From positions 15,118,713 through 15,182,712 of the forward strand of contig JABACO010000002.1 of assembly GCA_013339895.1 (NCBI GenBank): a DNA stretch of 64,000 nucleotides, in the 5' to 3' direction. The notes beneath the pieces are model-generated. The model was not told where the DNA came from and searched no databases. It worked only from the letters and a program-made list of their open reading frames with translations. This document shows positions 11,074 to 22,546 of the stretch, piece by piece (position 1 is the stretch's first letter; each line of letters starts with the position of its first letter). Both the position numbers and the translations under genes were made by a program. The stretch is from Ephydatia muelleri (lineage: Eukaryota; Porifera; Demospongiae; Spongillida; Spongillidae).

Positions 11074-11733
11074 TTAATCCAAACACGTCAATGGGAAGAG
11101 TTTAGAAGAAGCGCTACAGGCTACACGCAAGCATAAAAGTTTAATTGTTCTGTTATCATACCCAAGTGTATAGCTGTGTAAACCAAGCATATGAATTGCG
11201 GTAGAAGGTGGCGTGCCCTTAACAAATAGAAACCAAACAATCCGTGTTTACTCTCTATTCTAGTTAATATCTATGGAAGTACCAGAGATCCAGACTCGAT
11301 TACTTCCAATGACGTTGAATAACGACCGACGCTACAGTTCGTGCGCTTTGGGGAAAAAATGATAAATATACTTTTTTGAAAATTTAGGTCAAAGTTACGG
11401 AACTTATTTCCACCATAACTTTGTTGTTAAGGAACAAGCGCTCAAGTTTAAGATATATACGTGAACAGCAAACGCAGCTCTATCAACTGATACTTCTTTA
11501 TTACCTTTCGTTACGATTTTACGGTAGTTATTGGCAGGAACGTCCCCCGCTTTACGCATTGTTGTTACAAAAGGTCAAAGTTTTGAACGAATGCAGTTCA
11601 AAAGTATATTGGCCTGGGGACTCGATACTTTGCATATAAACATATATACAGTAGGTTAATGACTGGTGGAAAAAGAAACTAAATTTGAGAGGGTCATGCA
11701 TAATTTTGAGTGACTTGATGTGATTGTACCCAA
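11074..11733 (-). repeat. Right terminal inverted repeat of element 1
   Basis: Inverted partner of 84-765. Similarity stops outside 11733 (TGATTGTACCCAA). It lacks 13 nt present in the left arm near 733-746, which removes part of the duplicated transposase tail. Confidence 0.8.
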
Positions 11734-11763
11734 ATGTACTATATGCATGATTAGTACACATGT

Positions 11764-11850
11764 GAAATACTTCACCACTCATTCGAATTGTCGTCCCTGC
11801 CTTCTCATATTTCTTGGTGATGATATCTGACAGAACAACTCTCACATTCT
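11764..11850 (-). CDS. Possible host exon just outside element 1
   Basis: The minus strand reads, after an AG acceptor (CATTTAG), RVVLSDIITKKYEKAGTTI and RMSGEVFHM before a possible GT. The pattern, a helix then (R/K)(V/M)SG(E/D) then a helix, reminded me of the histone-fold protein CENP-X, but this rests on short similarity only. The next exon would lie left of position 84 if element 1 sits in an intron. It may equally be a chance frame. Confidence 0.22.
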
Positions 11851-12078
11851 AAATGCTGTGTACACTTGCTTTCACTCCTTTGTCAAGGAATTCAATTTGT
11901 TTTGTCTACTTTACATAAACATATAGAGTAAAGTTTGCGTAAAAAACAAAGGTCAAGTCTCCTGTACTTTACGTCCAGTATGCCAACAGACTACCATCGC
12001 AACAATTACTTACATGCAATGGGTACAGAACAATAAGCTGTGCACATTAAGTTATGCAATAGATTGACCGTGCCGATC

Positions 12079-12206
12079 CAAATAGACCCTTCCCTTTAAA
12101 GAACTCCGGACGTGACATCACTCATTAACGTATACTTAACCCAATTCGTGAAGTACGTTGATTAGTGATGTCACGTCCGGAGTTCTTCTTAAAGGGAAGG
12201 GTCTAT
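12079..12206. repeat. Small foldback element (MITE-like hairpin)
   Basis: Arms of about 45 nt starting AATAGACCCTTCCC and including GAACTCCGGACGTGACATCA are inverted copies around an approximately 40-nt loop. There is no coding capacity. No convincing target duplication was seen. Confidence 0.75.
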
Positions 12207-12460
12207 TGCGTGGATGGAACATATACATTTACATGCATACAATTAGTCTTGTACTTATACAGGTACTCAGACAACATTGCATAAGAGTTAATCTACATGT
12301 CCATGTACATGCATTTACAATGTTACTGCATGTTTGTTTTTATTTTAATGCTGAAAAATAGTATACAATAATTACTTTTCTGGCATTATGTTATGTAACA
12401 TCTTAATTAATTCAGTTCACCTCCTTGTTGGCGGCTTCCGGTAGTGTCTTGCATATCATC

Positions 12461-12499
12461 ATGGCTGCAGAGTATAGAGAGAAGAGAGATAATTCCAAT
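12461..12499 (+). CDS. Possible first exon of an unrecognised host gene
   Basis: ATG in a reasonable context (ATCATCATGG) opens MAAEYREKRDNSN and is followed by GTGAGC, a good donor. No downstream exon could be linked, because Helitron-like and Gypsy elements follow. It diverges from the possible exon at 11764-11850. Weak support. Confidence 0.22.
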
Positions 12500-12993
12500 G
12501 TGAGCATACCCTTCAACATATAGGGCTAGTATTAGCTTGTTTATTGCACTATTGCACTATCAAAATATCAGCAAGATGGAGACTCATTGGTACAGTATAC
12601 ATGCATGTATAAACCAATGGAATGTTTCATGCAATTTTGACACTTGTAATATCTGAACCTGCGGCAGCAGGTTCAATATAGGATTGATTGAGGATTGATG
12701 AATATCATTAAAAAAACTTCACTCGCGTCTGGAGGGACAACGGAGAAACGGATCGCTTATCTCTTTGTCGCGATGGAACGAGAACTCAAAGATCTACAGT
12801 TCTACGTTTGTTCCGCGTGTCATAAAACGGTGTGCTTTTAGAGAAACAAACGAATTCCTTGTTCTCGTGCCCAGTCCCATAATAATTCTTGGTCGTCGTC
12901 GTTCTTCTTCCTTAGGAAGGTATAACTCGAGCTACGAACGGTTTTGAATAACGGCAATAGCACCAAAATCTTCGGAATTCACCTGCACGTTAT

Positions 12994-14232
12994 CCTTTAA
13001 TGTTTAATCTCCAGGGAAAAATCCTTATTTAAGGATTTCATTATACTTAAATAAGGATCATCTTTTATATTGCATATTTTTGCTAACCAAGTAAAATAAA
13101 TGCTATTGGTCAATTGTATACTGATTAGTCTCCATAACAAACTTTAAATGATGTCAATATTATCAATGTCCATGTGATAAAACAGGGAGAAAGTGGCACA
13201 TCCTTATTTAAGGATTGACACTATCCTTAAATAAGGATCACAACAGTAGAGATTATTGACCATAAAAACCACAATAGTTTTAAAACTCTTGATTTTCTCT
13301 GATAGCCAGTTGATCCAGCTATACTCACAACCTGATTCGTCAAAAAAAATAACTAGTGGTTGATAAACTATGCTTATTTACACCATAACACTTCAAAATT
13401 AATATAAAGCATTTGTATCATGACGTGTACTGATGTAGATGCTCGCTTCTGCTCAAACGTCAGCATGGATATACCCTAGCCTAACTGAAACCACGTGCAC
13501 TGTATGTGGTTGTTCTGCCGCCGCTCTATCAAACAGTGTGCTTTCTAGTCCTATCATTGAGTACAGTACCATGCATGTAGGATGGGGGGCTGTACGGGAC
13601 TTCTAGGAAGCGTTGCCAATTGGCATATGATATGTGTTCGAGCTTAGTCGAGGGGACCCGCCATTGCCTAGGCCTACTGTTGCTGTCGCTGTCACTGTCA
13701 TTTGACGAATCATGCAGTGCTGCCGCTTTAGTCACCTAGGCCTATACATGTATGTCATCCATCCGTGCTGAGGGACTACATCCGTCGCTTTCTGTGGCTC
13801 CCCCTCGCTATCTAAGCAGGGTTGCTTAGCTTGACGCTTTCGAGTGTATGCAATCGCTTCGATCTTTGGAAGTACTAGCCGGTACGTGAGCGTAGATTGT
13901 GGATATTGTTCCACAGATCCATCTGACAGTGTACATTCTACTCCTAGAGCTACCAGAAACCTGTCCTTCCTTGCCATACGTCGCTTTGAGCACTACTATA
14001 TCACCAGCGGCAAATGGCGGTTTCGCCGTATTTACACTGTAATACCGGTTTTTGAGCAAGCCAAACCTGTTTTAATCGTGGCAGTATCGCCGATCTGCAT
14101 GATCTTGAATCTAGTTAATCACTAATATAAAACAAAGCACCAAGTGTACATCATTCTTTTAGAAAGTGGTCATCATCCTTATTTAAGGATGGCCATCCTT
14201 AAATAAGGATTGCGGGAGATTAAACATTAAGG
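12994..14232. mobile_element. Element F: 1.24-kb TIR element inside element E
   Basis: The ends CCTTTAATGTTTAATCTCC and its reverse complement (14214-14232) face each other. Near each end, and once inside, the self-complementary block ATCCTTATTTAAGGAT or its half ATCCTTAAATAAGGAT recurs (about 13018-13058, 13200-13240, 14170-14210). A related single end is found near 27431-27500. Inside are short minus-strand frames (14059-13529). No known transposase signature was seen. Confidence 0.55.
13529..14059 (-). pseudogene. Unrecognised broken gene inside element F
   Basis: Three overlapping minus-strand frames give KPPFAAGDIVVLKATYGKEG (about 14000), then a segment with LVALGVECTLSDGS and RLVLPKIEAIAY in another frame, then an acidic Ser/Asp run (SSNDSDSDSNS) and RVPSTKLEHISYANWQRFL. 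The AAGDIVVLK stretch resembles the small barrel often found at the C-terminus of integrases, but that is a guess. The frame changes suggest decay. I do not assign a function. Confidence 0.3.
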
Positions 14233-14421
14233 TCATATAGACACCTAGAAAGACAAGTACCTCATGCGGTAGCAAGTTCTATATAGGAATTGGTATGAAG
14301 TTATTAAGTTTATTTGGTTTATTATTGTTCAATGAAGTTATTTGTTCAGCTTGCACTCCAACCTGCACGAAATTTAGTTGATGTTCCGCAGTTTAATCGA
14401 TACTTTGGCTAGTGAAGTTAA

Positions 14422-14961
14422 ATGCCTTCGCGTAATCAAAAGAAGAGATCTATTAAGCAACGAGCGGAATACCTTCAAAAGCAAGACGATATTTTATCAC
14501 AAGAAAACAAGGCTAAAGCCCGAGCGCGCTACAAGGCCGATCCCGAAAAGAAGAAGGCCTCTGTACGCGACAGCTACAAGGCCGATCCCGAAAAGAAGGC
14601 CTCTGTACGCGACAGCTACAACGCAGATATTGAATCTAAGCAATCTGCTAAAAGGCAGCGATATCAAGAGGACCTCGAGGAGAACCGTGCTGCTAAAAGG
14701 CAGCGATATCAAGAGGACGTCGAGGAGAACCGTGCTGCTAAAAGGCAGCGATATCAAGAGGACGTCGAGGAGACCGCGCTGCTAAAAGGCAGAAATACGA
14801 GGACAATTCAGCTGCCGTTAAGGCATCTGAAAGGAATCGGTATTGGAATGACCCCGCTGTCCGATTGGCTAAACGTGCTGCCGAGAGGAAGCGGTATCGC
14901 AGGGGTCACCGAACTACCACTACCACCCAAAGGTATGTCATGGCATGTTGTATTGCACTAG
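14422..14961 (+). CDS. Helitron-associated repeat protein, long form (179 residues)
   Basis: It begins MPSRNQKKRSIKQRAEYL, matching the D1 protein start, which supports this ATG. It has two YKADPEKK(K)ASVRDS units and then three units of the type RQRYQEDVEENRAAK, giving a highly charged, probably helical protein. After about residue 120 a frame shift seems likely, because another frame continues AERKRYRRGHRTTTT (near 14880). From memory this layout resembles the N-terminus of large Helitron proteins of sponges. No Rep or helicase motif is in reach, so the gene is probably truncated. Confidence 0.5.
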   Translation: MPSRNQKKRSIKQRAEYLQKQDDILSQENKAKARARYKADPEKKKASVRDSYKADPEKKASVRDSYNADIESKQSAKRQRYQEDLEENRAAKRQRYQEDVEENRAAKRQRYQEDVEETALLKGRNTRTIQLPLRHLKGIGIGMTPLSDWLNVLPRGSGIAGVTELPLPPKGMSWHVVLH

Positions 14962-15045
14962 CATTAAAAAGTTATAGGAAGATGTGCATGCAACATGTGT
15001 ACAGCACGCATGTAAGGGATCTGCCATTCACTTCACATGTAAAGC

Positions 15046-15870
<825 letters not shown>

Positions 15871-16031
15871 AAGAGGCTTGGGGAGACATAGAGGACAAGG
15901 CTGAACAGTAAATAACATTAAGAACTCCTATACATATAATTTCTATTATTAAAATTTTAAACCTCCCTCCCTCCCTACGAAAATTAAAATCAATTTGTGA
16001 CCACTTATAAAGATGCCAGAGGAAAAAACTA

Positions 16032-16326
16032 ATGAAACAAGTAAATAAAAACATTCTCTAACGAGAAAGTTGTTGGTATATAGGATTGACCAATGGTGGT
16101 GTAAAAAGTATGGAAACAAGAGTGACAGAGATTTGACTTGAAAATTGAAATAGGCCTATATTTAGCACACTAACGTTATAACAGTACATGCCTGAGTGAT
16201 GGGCTAAATCCTATTTCAATTTTCAAGTCAAATTTCTGTCACTCTTGTTTCCATGCTTTTTACACCACCATTGGTCAATCCTTTATACCAACAACTTTCT
16301 CGTTAGAGAATGTTTTTATTTACTTG
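16032..16326. repeat. Terminal palindrome of Helitron-like element E
   Basis: A diverged version of the D1/D2 palindrome: arms begin ACAAGTAAATAAAAACATTC and end GAATGTTTTTATTTACTTG, with AATTGAAATAGGCCTATATT in the middle part. The outer edge coincides with the 3' end of the element, as in D1 and D2. Confidence 0.8.
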
Positions 16327-16357
16327 TTTATATATAGCATCCAATTCAAATTGCCAT

Positions 16358-16640
16358 ATTGTCCACATGGTTTATGCTTTTGATGTCAATTTTCAATGCT
16401 GTATACCACCTATTTGCTTTACACGTAAGTGCAGTTCGGTGTCTTGCATACGCTCGGTGCCGATATTACGAGATTCAAAGTTTAAAACTATTACATCTTC
16501 AGGTACAGTGTACAGTAAGAGTGTTCAAATCAATTGATATCTTCTGTTTGATAATTATTATTCTTTACAGAGATACAGCTGTGCAAAGTAATTTCACATT
16601 TTCCTGCTCGATTTGTGGCAATGATCTTCTCCATGCATTT
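16358..16640 (-). repeat. Degenerate member of foldback family G
   Basis: Short blocks match, in order, the minus-oriented copies at 48540-48965: GGTGTCTTGCATACGC against GGTGTCTTACACATGC, ACATCTTCAGGTA, and GAGATACA(A)G(C)TGTGCAAAG. No gene. Confidence 0.45.
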
Positions 16641-17015
16641 AATTGGAAGCTGTCTGCACAAAATTGTGTATATTAACTTCGCAAAATTGTATCTCCATAA
16701 TGAAAAAAGTAAAAATTACATGTAACAAACAGAATACATCAATAGCTTGCCTTTTCATTTTTGTATTCCTCATTAATAAACAAAACGTATTTGTATTAAC
16801 TAAATACATGTACATTTCATGTTCTGTTTAACTCCTTTTAAGTGGATATTTTCAAATTGAAAGTAAAATAGATGCCTCAATAATACTGTAGCGCATGCGC
16901 ACAGGCGCTTTAGTAGTTAAGGTGTGGTTTGCACATGCGCGAGGAGTTAGAACTCTGACTATTTAATGAGTCTCAATTGTATTGGTGTGGATCCTAAGTC
17001 CTGATTACTATTGTA

Positions 17016-17831
17016 CAAGTAAATAAAAACCTTCTCTAACGAGAAAGTTGGTGGGCATATAGGATTGACAATGTTGGTGTAAAAAGCACGGAAACAAGTG
17101 TGACAGAAATGTTACTGGAAAATTGAAATAGGCCTATATTTAGCCCAGTCACATTTAGGCAGCGCACGCCTGAGAAAATGGGCTAAATATAGGCCTATTT
17201 CAATTTTCCAGTAACATTTCTGTCACACTTGTTTCCGTGCTTTTTACACCAACATTGTCAATCCTATATGCCCACCAACTTTCTCGTTAGAGAAGGTTTT
17301 TATTTACTTGTTTCATAAGTTTTTTTTTTCTCCGTGTCAACGAAGCTTCATAACTGTAATGTGATGAGGATTTTGTGCCTGTTGGAGTATTTATACTGCC
17401 TAAAATTATCCATACTCCTGTATTTAGAACATAGTAATATACCCATACCGTATATAGTACTTTTTCGTTGTAGCTTCTTTATTACCTTAAGGCACCGCGC
17501 GGGTAAATTCTGAAGCGATTGGTACTATCGCCGTTCTTTAAAACCATTCCTAGCGTGAGTTATACTTGACGGAGAAGAAGACGACGACGACGACGACCAA
17601 CAATTTTTTTGGGCATGGGCACGAGAAACAGGTTCTTAGTTGGTCTAGAAGGGCATAGTTTTATGACATGAAACTAGCACCAAAACGTAGATCTTGGTGT
17701 TGTCGTTCGATTGCTGCAAAGAGAAAAGCTATCCGTTTCTTCGTTGTCCCTCGCGACGCAACTGAAAATTTTTAATGACATTCATGACTCCTCAATCAAT
17801 CCTATATTGAACCTGCTGACGCAGGTTCAGA
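17016..17831 (-). mobile_element. Helitron-like element copy D2, inside the Gypsy-2 5' LTR
   Basis: It is almost identical to D1 (4355-5595) but lacks the internal stretch corresponding to about 4706-5132, including the repeat gene. Comparison with the 3' LTR gives an exact empty site (ATTGTA/TCCGC). Insertion is between A and T on the element strand with no duplication. This is a second independent proof of both ends. Confidence 0.75.
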
Positions 17832-17841
17832 TCCGCTACAT

Positions 17842-17857
17842 TGGTGTCAGAAGTGGG
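17842..17857 (+). promoter_or_regulatory. Gypsy-2 primer-binding site
   Basis: TGGTGTCAGAAGTGGG lies one base after the 5' LTR and begins with TGG, complementary to a tRNA CCA end. The tRNA species was not identified. The gag ATG (17860) follows immediately. Confidence 0.6.
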
Positions 17858-17859
17858 AT

Positions 17860-20712
17860 ATGACAGAAGAAGACGGCCCACGCAGAGTCACCAGATACAG
17901 TGTTCGGCCTCCGTCTCGTTTTGTGGGCAAGGGAGCTGATTTCCGGTTATGGATACAGCGCGTAGAGCTTTACTTCCGAGAAGCTGACGTTCCCAGGGAT
18001 AAGAGAGGTCAGGAATTAGCTTCCTTATTGGACGACGAGCCATTTCGTATCGTGAGTCAGATGGGGTTGTTAAGGGTTGATAGCGGTATAGATTACGCAG
18101 CGGTGAAGGAGTGCCTGGAGAAGCAGTTCGCACCTTCCGGACTTCAGTTGGAGTGGCAAAGAAAATTTCACACGGGACGGCAAGAGCAGGACGAGTCGCT
18201 GATAGCATTTTCGGCGAGGCTGCGTATGCTCGTGGACAAGGCGTATCCATCATGGCCGGCGGAAGAGCGCCTGGAACTAGTTCGTAACCAGTTTATCCAA
18301 GGCATTCTTTCCTCCTCTATCCAGCTTAAGCTTCTGCAACAGAATTTGGATACGCTGGACGCTGCTGTTGAGTTGGCCTGTAGGTTGGAGTCTGTCGAAT
18401 CGGCGCAGAGCTCTTTTCAGACTTCGAAGGTAGCGGCGGGCGTTACGGAGACTCGGGACGGTTCTGAGGAGGGAGCTCAGCCGGGTAGTGGTTACCAGGA
18501 CCTGGTCGCGCAAGTTAAATCCCTATCGCACCAGCTGGATACCTTGCGCAGGGGAAAGCGGACAGGGCCACGCTCGTTCAGAGGTCCGTGCTGGGAATGC
18601 GGAAAACCGGGCCACGTACGTAGGAATTGTCCGCAACGGCGCCGTGATCAAACCACGAGAGACAGGGGAGACAGGTCAGTACATTTTACGTCTGCAGTTG
18701 CTTGTACATTGACGCTTCAGGGAGCTGTGGAAGGTCACCCTACAGTCATGCTAGTAGACACAGGTTCATCTGTCACGATATTGCATGAGAACATCTGGAA
18801 GAAAGCTGTAAAAGGGAAGGAGCTCAAGCAGGCTACTTGTCGGGTAATGGCCGTTAACGGGGAAAGTCTTCCTTTATGTGGTCAAGCAGAGGTTACTTTA
18901 CAGGTAGGTAGCTATAGTGGGGTGCACAAGGTCCTTGTGGTGCGGGACATGACACTGCAGTGTTTGCTTGGTACTGACTTCCTGGAACAATGCCATTGTG
19001 TTATCAACATGGGCACTAGAACTCTAACAATGGCTGGTGTGAAACTACAGGTTCCTCTATTGGGTGGCGTAAGGGGTATTGCATGTCACGTGGCTGTACA
19101 AGAAACTACTGTTATTCCTCCCTTTCACCAAGTCCGGCTTCCAGTCCGCCTTGAGACAGATAGTGACGTATTTAAGGATGGTAGGGGATTGTTTGAACCT
19201 AAACCCGTATTTTCTGACGATCATTCTGGTCTATTGGTTGCTCACTCAGTGTCTTATGTTTCATCACAAGGGGACACCGTCATACAGTTGATGAATGTGA
19301 CTTCCACCCCAATTAGTGTGTATGCTGGAGAGAAAGTGGGCGTACTTTCTGAGTTGCAGGAAGAAATTTCAGCTAACGCCGTGAAGGCGTCGGGGAATGG
19401 TCAACCAGTTGCGGCTCGGAATGCGATAGATAAGTCGATTGGTGTGCTCATTTCGGATACAGAAGGTTTGACAACGGGTGAACGGGAAAATCTTCGATCT
19501 TTGTTGCAGACCTTGGGTGACGTAATCTCTGTTGGGGTTGGGGACTTGGGTCGTACAAGTGTGTTACGTCATAAAATTGACACGGGTAGTGCCTTGCCTA
19601 TCCGGCAGCAGAGTCGCAGATTGCCCTTTCATCAGCGTGGCGTAGTGAAGGACATGATTGATGGGATGCTGAAGCAGGGAATCATAGAGCCCTCTGAAGG
19701 TGCATGGGCGTCTCCTATTGTGTTGGCAAGAAAGAAGGACGGTTCGTTTCGATTCTGTGTTGATTTTCGTCGTGTAAATGATGTCACTAAAAAGGATGTA
19801 CACCCTCTTCCAAGAATAGATGATGCGCTGGACAGCTTGGCGGGAGCAAAATGGTTTTCTACCCTTGATTTGGCGTGTGGCTACTGGCAGGTGGAGATGG
19901 ATCCTGCAGATAAGGAGAAGACTTCTTTCACCACACCATTTGGTCTTCACCAGTTCCGAGTGATGCCTTTTGGGTTAAGTAATGCTCCTGGTACTTTTCA
20001 GAGGCTGATGAGCTTGGTATTGTCTGGTTTATGTTGGAGCACTTGTTTGGTCTATCTGGATGACATCATTATTTTTAGCCAGACGGTGGATGAGCACTTA
20101 CAGCGTTTAAGAGATGTACTCCAGAGGTTGAAGGATGCTGGACTTAAAATCAAGCCAAGCAAGTGTCAGTTATTGCGAAAGAGTGTACTATATTTGGGAC
20201 ATATAGTTTCAGAGAAGGGCGTGGAAGTAGATCCCAAAAAGACCAGCTGTGTTCGTAGCTGGCAGGTTCCCAACGACCGAGAGTGTTTGCGGAAATTTTT
20301 GGGTTTTGCCTCTTATTATAGAAAGTTTATTCCCAGTTTTGCCCAGATCGCCTCCCCGCTGCATTCTTTGACGGAGAAGGCCAAGCCTTGGCAATGGTCT
20401 CAACAGTGCAATGAGGCGTTTGATCAGTTGAAGGAAAAATTACTCTCACCACCTATCTTGTCTTTTCCACAGTTTGATAAAGTCTTCGTGGTGGATACTG
20501 ATGCCAGCCAACACGGTCTTGGCGCAGTTCTGTCGCAAGAAGGTGATCATGTCATCGCCTATGCCAGCCGGGTCCTTACAAAGGCCGAACGTCAGTACTG
20601 TGCAACCAGAAAAGAGATGCTGGGAATGGTGTGGGCAGTTCGATGCTTTAGACCGTACCTTTGGGGCCGCCGGTTCATTGTTCGCACGGATCACAACTCC
20701 TGCAATGGCTGA
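17860..20712 (+). CDS. Gypsy-2 gag-protease-RT-RNase H (first frame)
   Basis: The 950-codon frame starts right after the primer site. Gag has a capsid-like region (about residues 25-180), then a CCHC zinc knuckle CWECGKPGHVRRNC (about 246-259). The aspartic protease has MLVDTGSSVTIL (about 299). RT shows SPIVLARKKDGS, the catalytic VYLDDIII box and FGLSNAPGTFQ. RNase H begins VVDTDASQHGLGAVLS. The frame ends at RTDHNS near 20700, where one base is gained or lost and the next frame carries on with LQWLRNF. The whole gives the retroelement's virus-like particle and enzymes. Apart from this shift I see no damage. Confidence 0.85.
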   Translation: MTEEDGPRRVTRYSVRPPSRFVGKGADFRLWIQRVELYFREADVPRDKRGQELASLLDDEPFRIVSQMGLLRVDSGIDYAAVKECLEKQFAPSGLQLEWQRKFHTGRQEQDESLIAFSARLRMLVDKAYPSWPAEERLELVRNQFIQGILSSSIQLKLLQQNLDTLDAAVELACRLESVESAQSSFQTSKVAAGVTETRDGSEEGAQPGSGYQDLVAQVKSLSHQLDTLRRGKRTGPRSFRGPCWECGKPGHVRRNCPQRRRDQTTRDRGDRSVHFTSAVACTLTLQGAVEGHPTVMLVDTGSSVTILHENIWKKAVKGKELKQATCRVMAVNGESLPLCGQAEVTLQVGSYSGVHKVLVVRDMTLQCLLGTDFLEQCHCVINMGTRTLTMAGVKLQVPLLGGVRGIACHVAVQETTVIPPFHQVRLPVRLETDSDVFKDGRGLFEPKPVFSDDHSGLLVAHSVSYVSSQGDTVIQLMNVTSTPISVYAGEKVGVLSELQEEISANAVKASGNGQPVAARNAIDKSIGVLISDTEGLTTGERENLRSLLQTLGDVISVGVGDLGRTSVLRHKIDTGSALPIRQQSRRLPFHQRGVVKDMIDGMLKQGIIEPSEGAWASPIVLARKKDGSFRFCVDFRRVNDVTKKDVHPLPRIDDALDSLAGAKWFSTLDLACGYWQVEMDPADKEKTSFTTPFGLHQFRVMPFGLSNAPGTFQRLMSLVLSGLCWSTCLVYLDDIIIFSQTVDEHLQRLRDVLQRLKDAGLKIKPSKCQLLRKSVLYLGHIVSEKGVEVDPKKTSCVRSWQVPNDRECLRKFLGFASYYRKFIPSFAQIASPLHSLTEKAKPWQWSQQCNEAFDQLKEKLLSPPILSFPQFDKVFVVDTDASQHGLGAVLSQEGDHVIAYASRVLTKAERQYCATRKEMLGMVWAVRCFRPYLWGRRFIVRTDHNSCNG

Positions 20713-21802
20713 GAAACTTCAAGGAACCGCAGGGACAGGTGGCTCGTTGGTTGGATATTTTGGCTGAGTATGACTTTTCGGTTCAACATCGACCTGGGTT
20801 GCAGCACAGCAATGCAGATGCACTGTCCAGGCTTCCCTGTAAACAATGCGGGTTGCAGACGTCGACCCCTCCACCTGGTCTACCAGATGCTGTAAAGAAG
20901 GGTGGATCTGGTGATGGTGCGGCACTCTTGCAGGAAGGGTCTGTTTGTTTCCTGTCGGTTGAGGACCCAAAACAGCTACAGGACAAAGACGCTGATTTGC
21001 GGCAGGTGATATTGTGGTTACAACATGATGATTTTCCTCCCGTTTTACCAAAGGATGGGAGCAAATGCGTGCAGACTCTTTGGTCTCAGAAAGATCACCT
21101 GGTGCTTGATGGGGGTGTGCTGTATCGGCGTTGGGAGGATGTGCCAGGAAAGGGGTTCAATCCTCATTTACAGCTCGTGATACCAAGAACTTCTATTCAG
21201 GCTGTTTTGAAGGAATTTCATGATACACCCACTGGGGGTCACTTAGGACTTTGCAAGACCCTGGAAAAGGTTCGTTCTCGGTTCTACTGGCCTGGTCAAC
21301 GACACGATGTGGTGAATTGGTGCAAGGCCTGTGCTGAGTGTGCCTCACGTAAATCACCGACAAGTAGAAGACGGGCGCCCATGCAGTCGGGACTGGTGGG
21401 AACGCCAGTGCAGAGAGTGGCAATGGATATATTGGGGCCCTTACCTGTGACGGCAAGAGAAAACAAGTATGTGTTGGTTGTAGGGGACTACTTTACTAAA
21501 TGGGTTGAGGCCTACCCTATGCCGAATATGGAAGCGAAGACTGTGGCTGAGTTGTTTGTTAACCATTTTATTGCTCGTTTTGGGGTTCCAGATGTTTTGC
21601 ACACGGATCAGGGTCGTAATTTTGAATCCACATTGTTGAAAGAGACTTGCCTGCTATTAGGTGTACAGAAGACAAGAACGAGTCCATACCATCCTCAATC
21701 CGATGGCCTAATAGAGCGGTTTAACCGTACCTTGCTTAATATGCTTAGTATTGCAGCTGTTGAGAACGAGCGTGATTCGGATCTCCGCGTGTTCCTCTGT
21801 TA
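20703..21802 (+). CDS. Gypsy-2 RNase H end and integrase N-terminus/core (second frame)
   Basis: It continues RNase H (LQWLRNFKEPQGQVARWLD) and then the integrase. The HHCC zinc region includes HLGLCKTLEKVR and CKACAECASRK. The core has MDILGPLP (first Asp), HTDQGRNFE (second Asp) and PQSDGLIERFNRT (Glu). All three catalytic residues are present. The frame ends near 21802 (a stop after about RVFL), and the protein carries on one frame over with MLAYRTSTQESTG. It might be sequencing error or a real mutation. Confidence 0.8.
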
Positions 21803-22516
21803 ATGCTGGCATACAGGACCAGCACACAAGAGTCGACGGGGTGTACCCCATTCTACTTAATGTTTGGGAGGGAAGCTCGTCTTCCCGCTGATGTAATGTT
21901 TGGTCTTCCCCCTAATTTTCCCCCACAACAGGTTAATCAATATGCACTGGACCTGAGAGCCAGACTGGAAGGGGCCTACCGACTGGTGCGGGATCACATG
22001 GGAATTCAGCACCTCCGTCAAAAGACTTTGTATGACAGATCCAGTCATGGTGATCCGTACAAAGCTGGTGATTTAGTGTGGCTTCATTGTCCAGCGGTCC
22101 CGAGGGGAAAGTCACCAAAGTTGCACTGTTACTGGCAGGGTCCTTATTCAGTGGTCAAGACTCTTGGTGATGCGCTCTTTCTTATTCAACACAGGGATTC
22201 CCCGAGGAAGCGTACAGTGGTACATTTTGATCGGCTGAAGCCATGTACAGTTCGGTCATCAGAGGAGAATGTTGCACCAGCCAGTAATGAGAAAACGAGG
22301 GTACCAGCAGGACCAAGGAGTGTGTTGAATACCAACGGAGAACTTGAGGGGGATCGGCCGCATGAAGAACCTGAACCTCTGTTAGTGGAGGTGGAAATTG
22401 AAGGGCCACGTCAAGCAGCTGAACCACATCCAGTGGTAATCGAGCCGGGGAGGGCGAGACCAGTTCGAGACAGGAGAAAGCCGGATCACTATGGACATAA
22501 TATCTATGATACTTAA
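21803..22516 (+). CDS. Gypsy-2 integrase C-terminus (third frame)
   Basis: It starts in the end of the core (YRTSTQESTGCTPFYLMFGR), passes a basic linker and a small barrel with WQGPYSVVKTLGDALFLI (GPY/F motif typical of Gypsy integrases) and VVHFDRLKPC. It ends in a charged tail with RRKPDHYG. The stop at 22516 lies 30 bp before the 3' LTR, leaving room only for the polypurine tract, so the element has no env-like gene. Confidence 0.8.
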   Translation: MLAYRTSTQESTGCTPFYLMFGREARLPADVMFGLPPNFPPQQVNQYALDLRARLEGAYRLVRDHMGIQHLRQKTLYDRSSHGDPYKAGDLVWLHCPAVPRGKSPKLHCYWQGPYSVVKTLGDALFLIQHRDSPRKRTVVHFDRLKPCTVRSSEENVAPASNEKTRVPAGPRSVLNTNGELEGDRPHEEPEPLLVEVEIEGPRQAAEPHPVVIEPGRARPVRDRRKPDHYGHNIYDT

Positions 22517-22546
22517 AGACTTTCAGAGAGAGAGAGGAGGGAGTAG

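Larger units (their letters stand above)
84..11733. mobile_element. Element 1: N-RAG-type DNA transposon with long TIRs, nested insertions
   Basis: The two ends are inverted copies of each other over about 660 bp, starting outside with TTGGGTACAATCAC. Between them two genes point away from a shared centre at about 8264-8707. On the minus strand is a DDE-type transposase, and on the plus strand a gene like the N-terminal part of RAG1. Gypsy-1 (2861-7887) was inserted later and splits the transposase; without it the element is about 6.6 kb. I could not define a target-site duplication, so the exact ends are uncertain by several bases. Both genes carry frameshifts or stops, so this copy looks dead. 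It could instead be two independent elements that happen to lie between the repeats, but the divergent layout repeats that of element A. Confidence 0.65.
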
